Shown here piece by piece: positions 14,791-14,843 of a stretch of 14,843 nucleotides of DNA. Each line of letters begins with the position of its first letter. Positions within the stretch are counted from its first letter, which is position 1. The notes below the pieces were generated by a model. It was not told where the DNA came from, searched no databases, and saw nothing but the letters and a program-made list of their open reading frames with translations. The translations under genes were made by a program, and so were the position numbers. The DNA comes from RGIG4576 sp964606575 (GTDB lineage Bacteria > Bacteroidota > Bacteroidia > Bacteroidales > Muribaculaceae), in assembly GCA_964606575.1 (NCBI GenBank), contig CAZSHA010000060.1, positions 1-14,843 of the forward strand, in the 5' to 3' direction.

Positions 14791-14843
14791 GGTGATATAG
14801 TGTAGTGGCCTAGCACGCCACCCTCTCACGGTGGAGACCCGGG
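14791..14843 (+). tRNA. tRNA-Glu (anticodon CTC), 3'-truncated by window edge
   Basis: The cloverleaf can be traced to the window end: acceptor 5' strand GGTGATA (14791-14797), T8 and A9, D stem GTGT (14800-14803) pairing with GCAC (14813-14816), 9-base D loop, anticodon stem CCACC/GGTGG (14818-14822 and 14830-14834), loop CTCTCAC (14823-14829) with anticodon CTC at 14825-14827, a 5-base variable region, then the start of the T stem. The CTC anticodon reads the glutamate codon GAG. The T loop, acceptor 3' strand and CCA lie outside the window. More tRNAs may follow. Confidence 0.92.

Noticed and set aside
14791..14843. tRNA-Glu with CTC anticodon as an unusual tRNA
   Set aside because: A CTC isoacceptor alongside TTC is not rare in bacteria; the truncated copy shows no abnormal stem or loop.
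1..14843. CRISPR array, insertion sequence, toxin-antitoxin pair, retron or other defence system
   Set aside because: No regularly spaced repeats, transposase, reverse transcriptase, nuclease-helicase or small paired-gene signature was seen on either strand; all intergenic gaps are under 200 bases and are accounted for by promoters and hairpins.

Overview
The window is AT-rich chromosomal DNA from a member of the Bacteroidota, most likely order Bacteroidales and probably Prevotellaceae or a close relative (genus not resolved). Several features support this. Promoter -7 boxes fit the Bacteroidota consensus TAnnTTTG, starts are preceded by A/T-rich sequence without clear Shine-Dalgarno motifs, ProS is of the archaeal/eukaryotic-like type, DnaE carries a charged insertion in its PHP domain, and fur is followed by purA. 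Almost everything here is housekeeping. I see no CRISPR array, insertion sequence, toxin-antitoxin pair or defence island.

Layout. (1) 1-1316 (+): prolyl-tRNA synthetase, cut by the left edge, ending in a terminator hairpin shared with a convergent gene. (2) 1375-2472 (-): an unrecognised secreted protein, read from one of two back-to-back promoters. (3) 2603-7945 (+): a tight run of LysE-family exporter, CBM9-like protein (4-bp overlap), DNA polymerase III alpha subunit and thioredoxin, closed by a 17-bp hairpin. (4) 8130-10090 (+): aldose 1-epimerase and a sugar nucleotidyltransferase 2 bp apart, closed by a terminator. (5) 10208-11143 (+): a lone, apparently intact tyrosine recombinase with its own promoter and an inverted repeat that overlaps its start codon. 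(6) 11222-14267 (+): a Fur-family regulator with a clear promoter, adenylosuccinate synthetase and a DUF1015 protein, probably one operon, ending in a bidirectional terminator. (7) 14326-14703 (-): YraN. (8) 14791 to the end (+): tRNA-Glu(CTC) with its own promoter, cut by the right edge.

Functionally the genes cover translation (proS, tRNA-Glu), replication (dnaE), redox (trxA), galactose or hexose handling (galM plus nucleotidyltransferase), metal- or peroxide-responsive control (fur) and purine synthesis (purA). The main accessory element is the recombinase at 10208. Its upstream inverted repeat (10148-10157 / 10208-10217) could be a promoter-inversion site, a regulator site, or a hairpin that blocks translation of readthrough RNA. 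Other points worth a look are the complete nine-ligand metal site in the DnaE PHP domain (predicted built-in proofreading), the missing second metal site in Fur, the ParB/SerK-like DGHHR motif of the DUF1015 protein, and a CBM9-like protein with no export signal. None of these amounts to a demonstrated new system.
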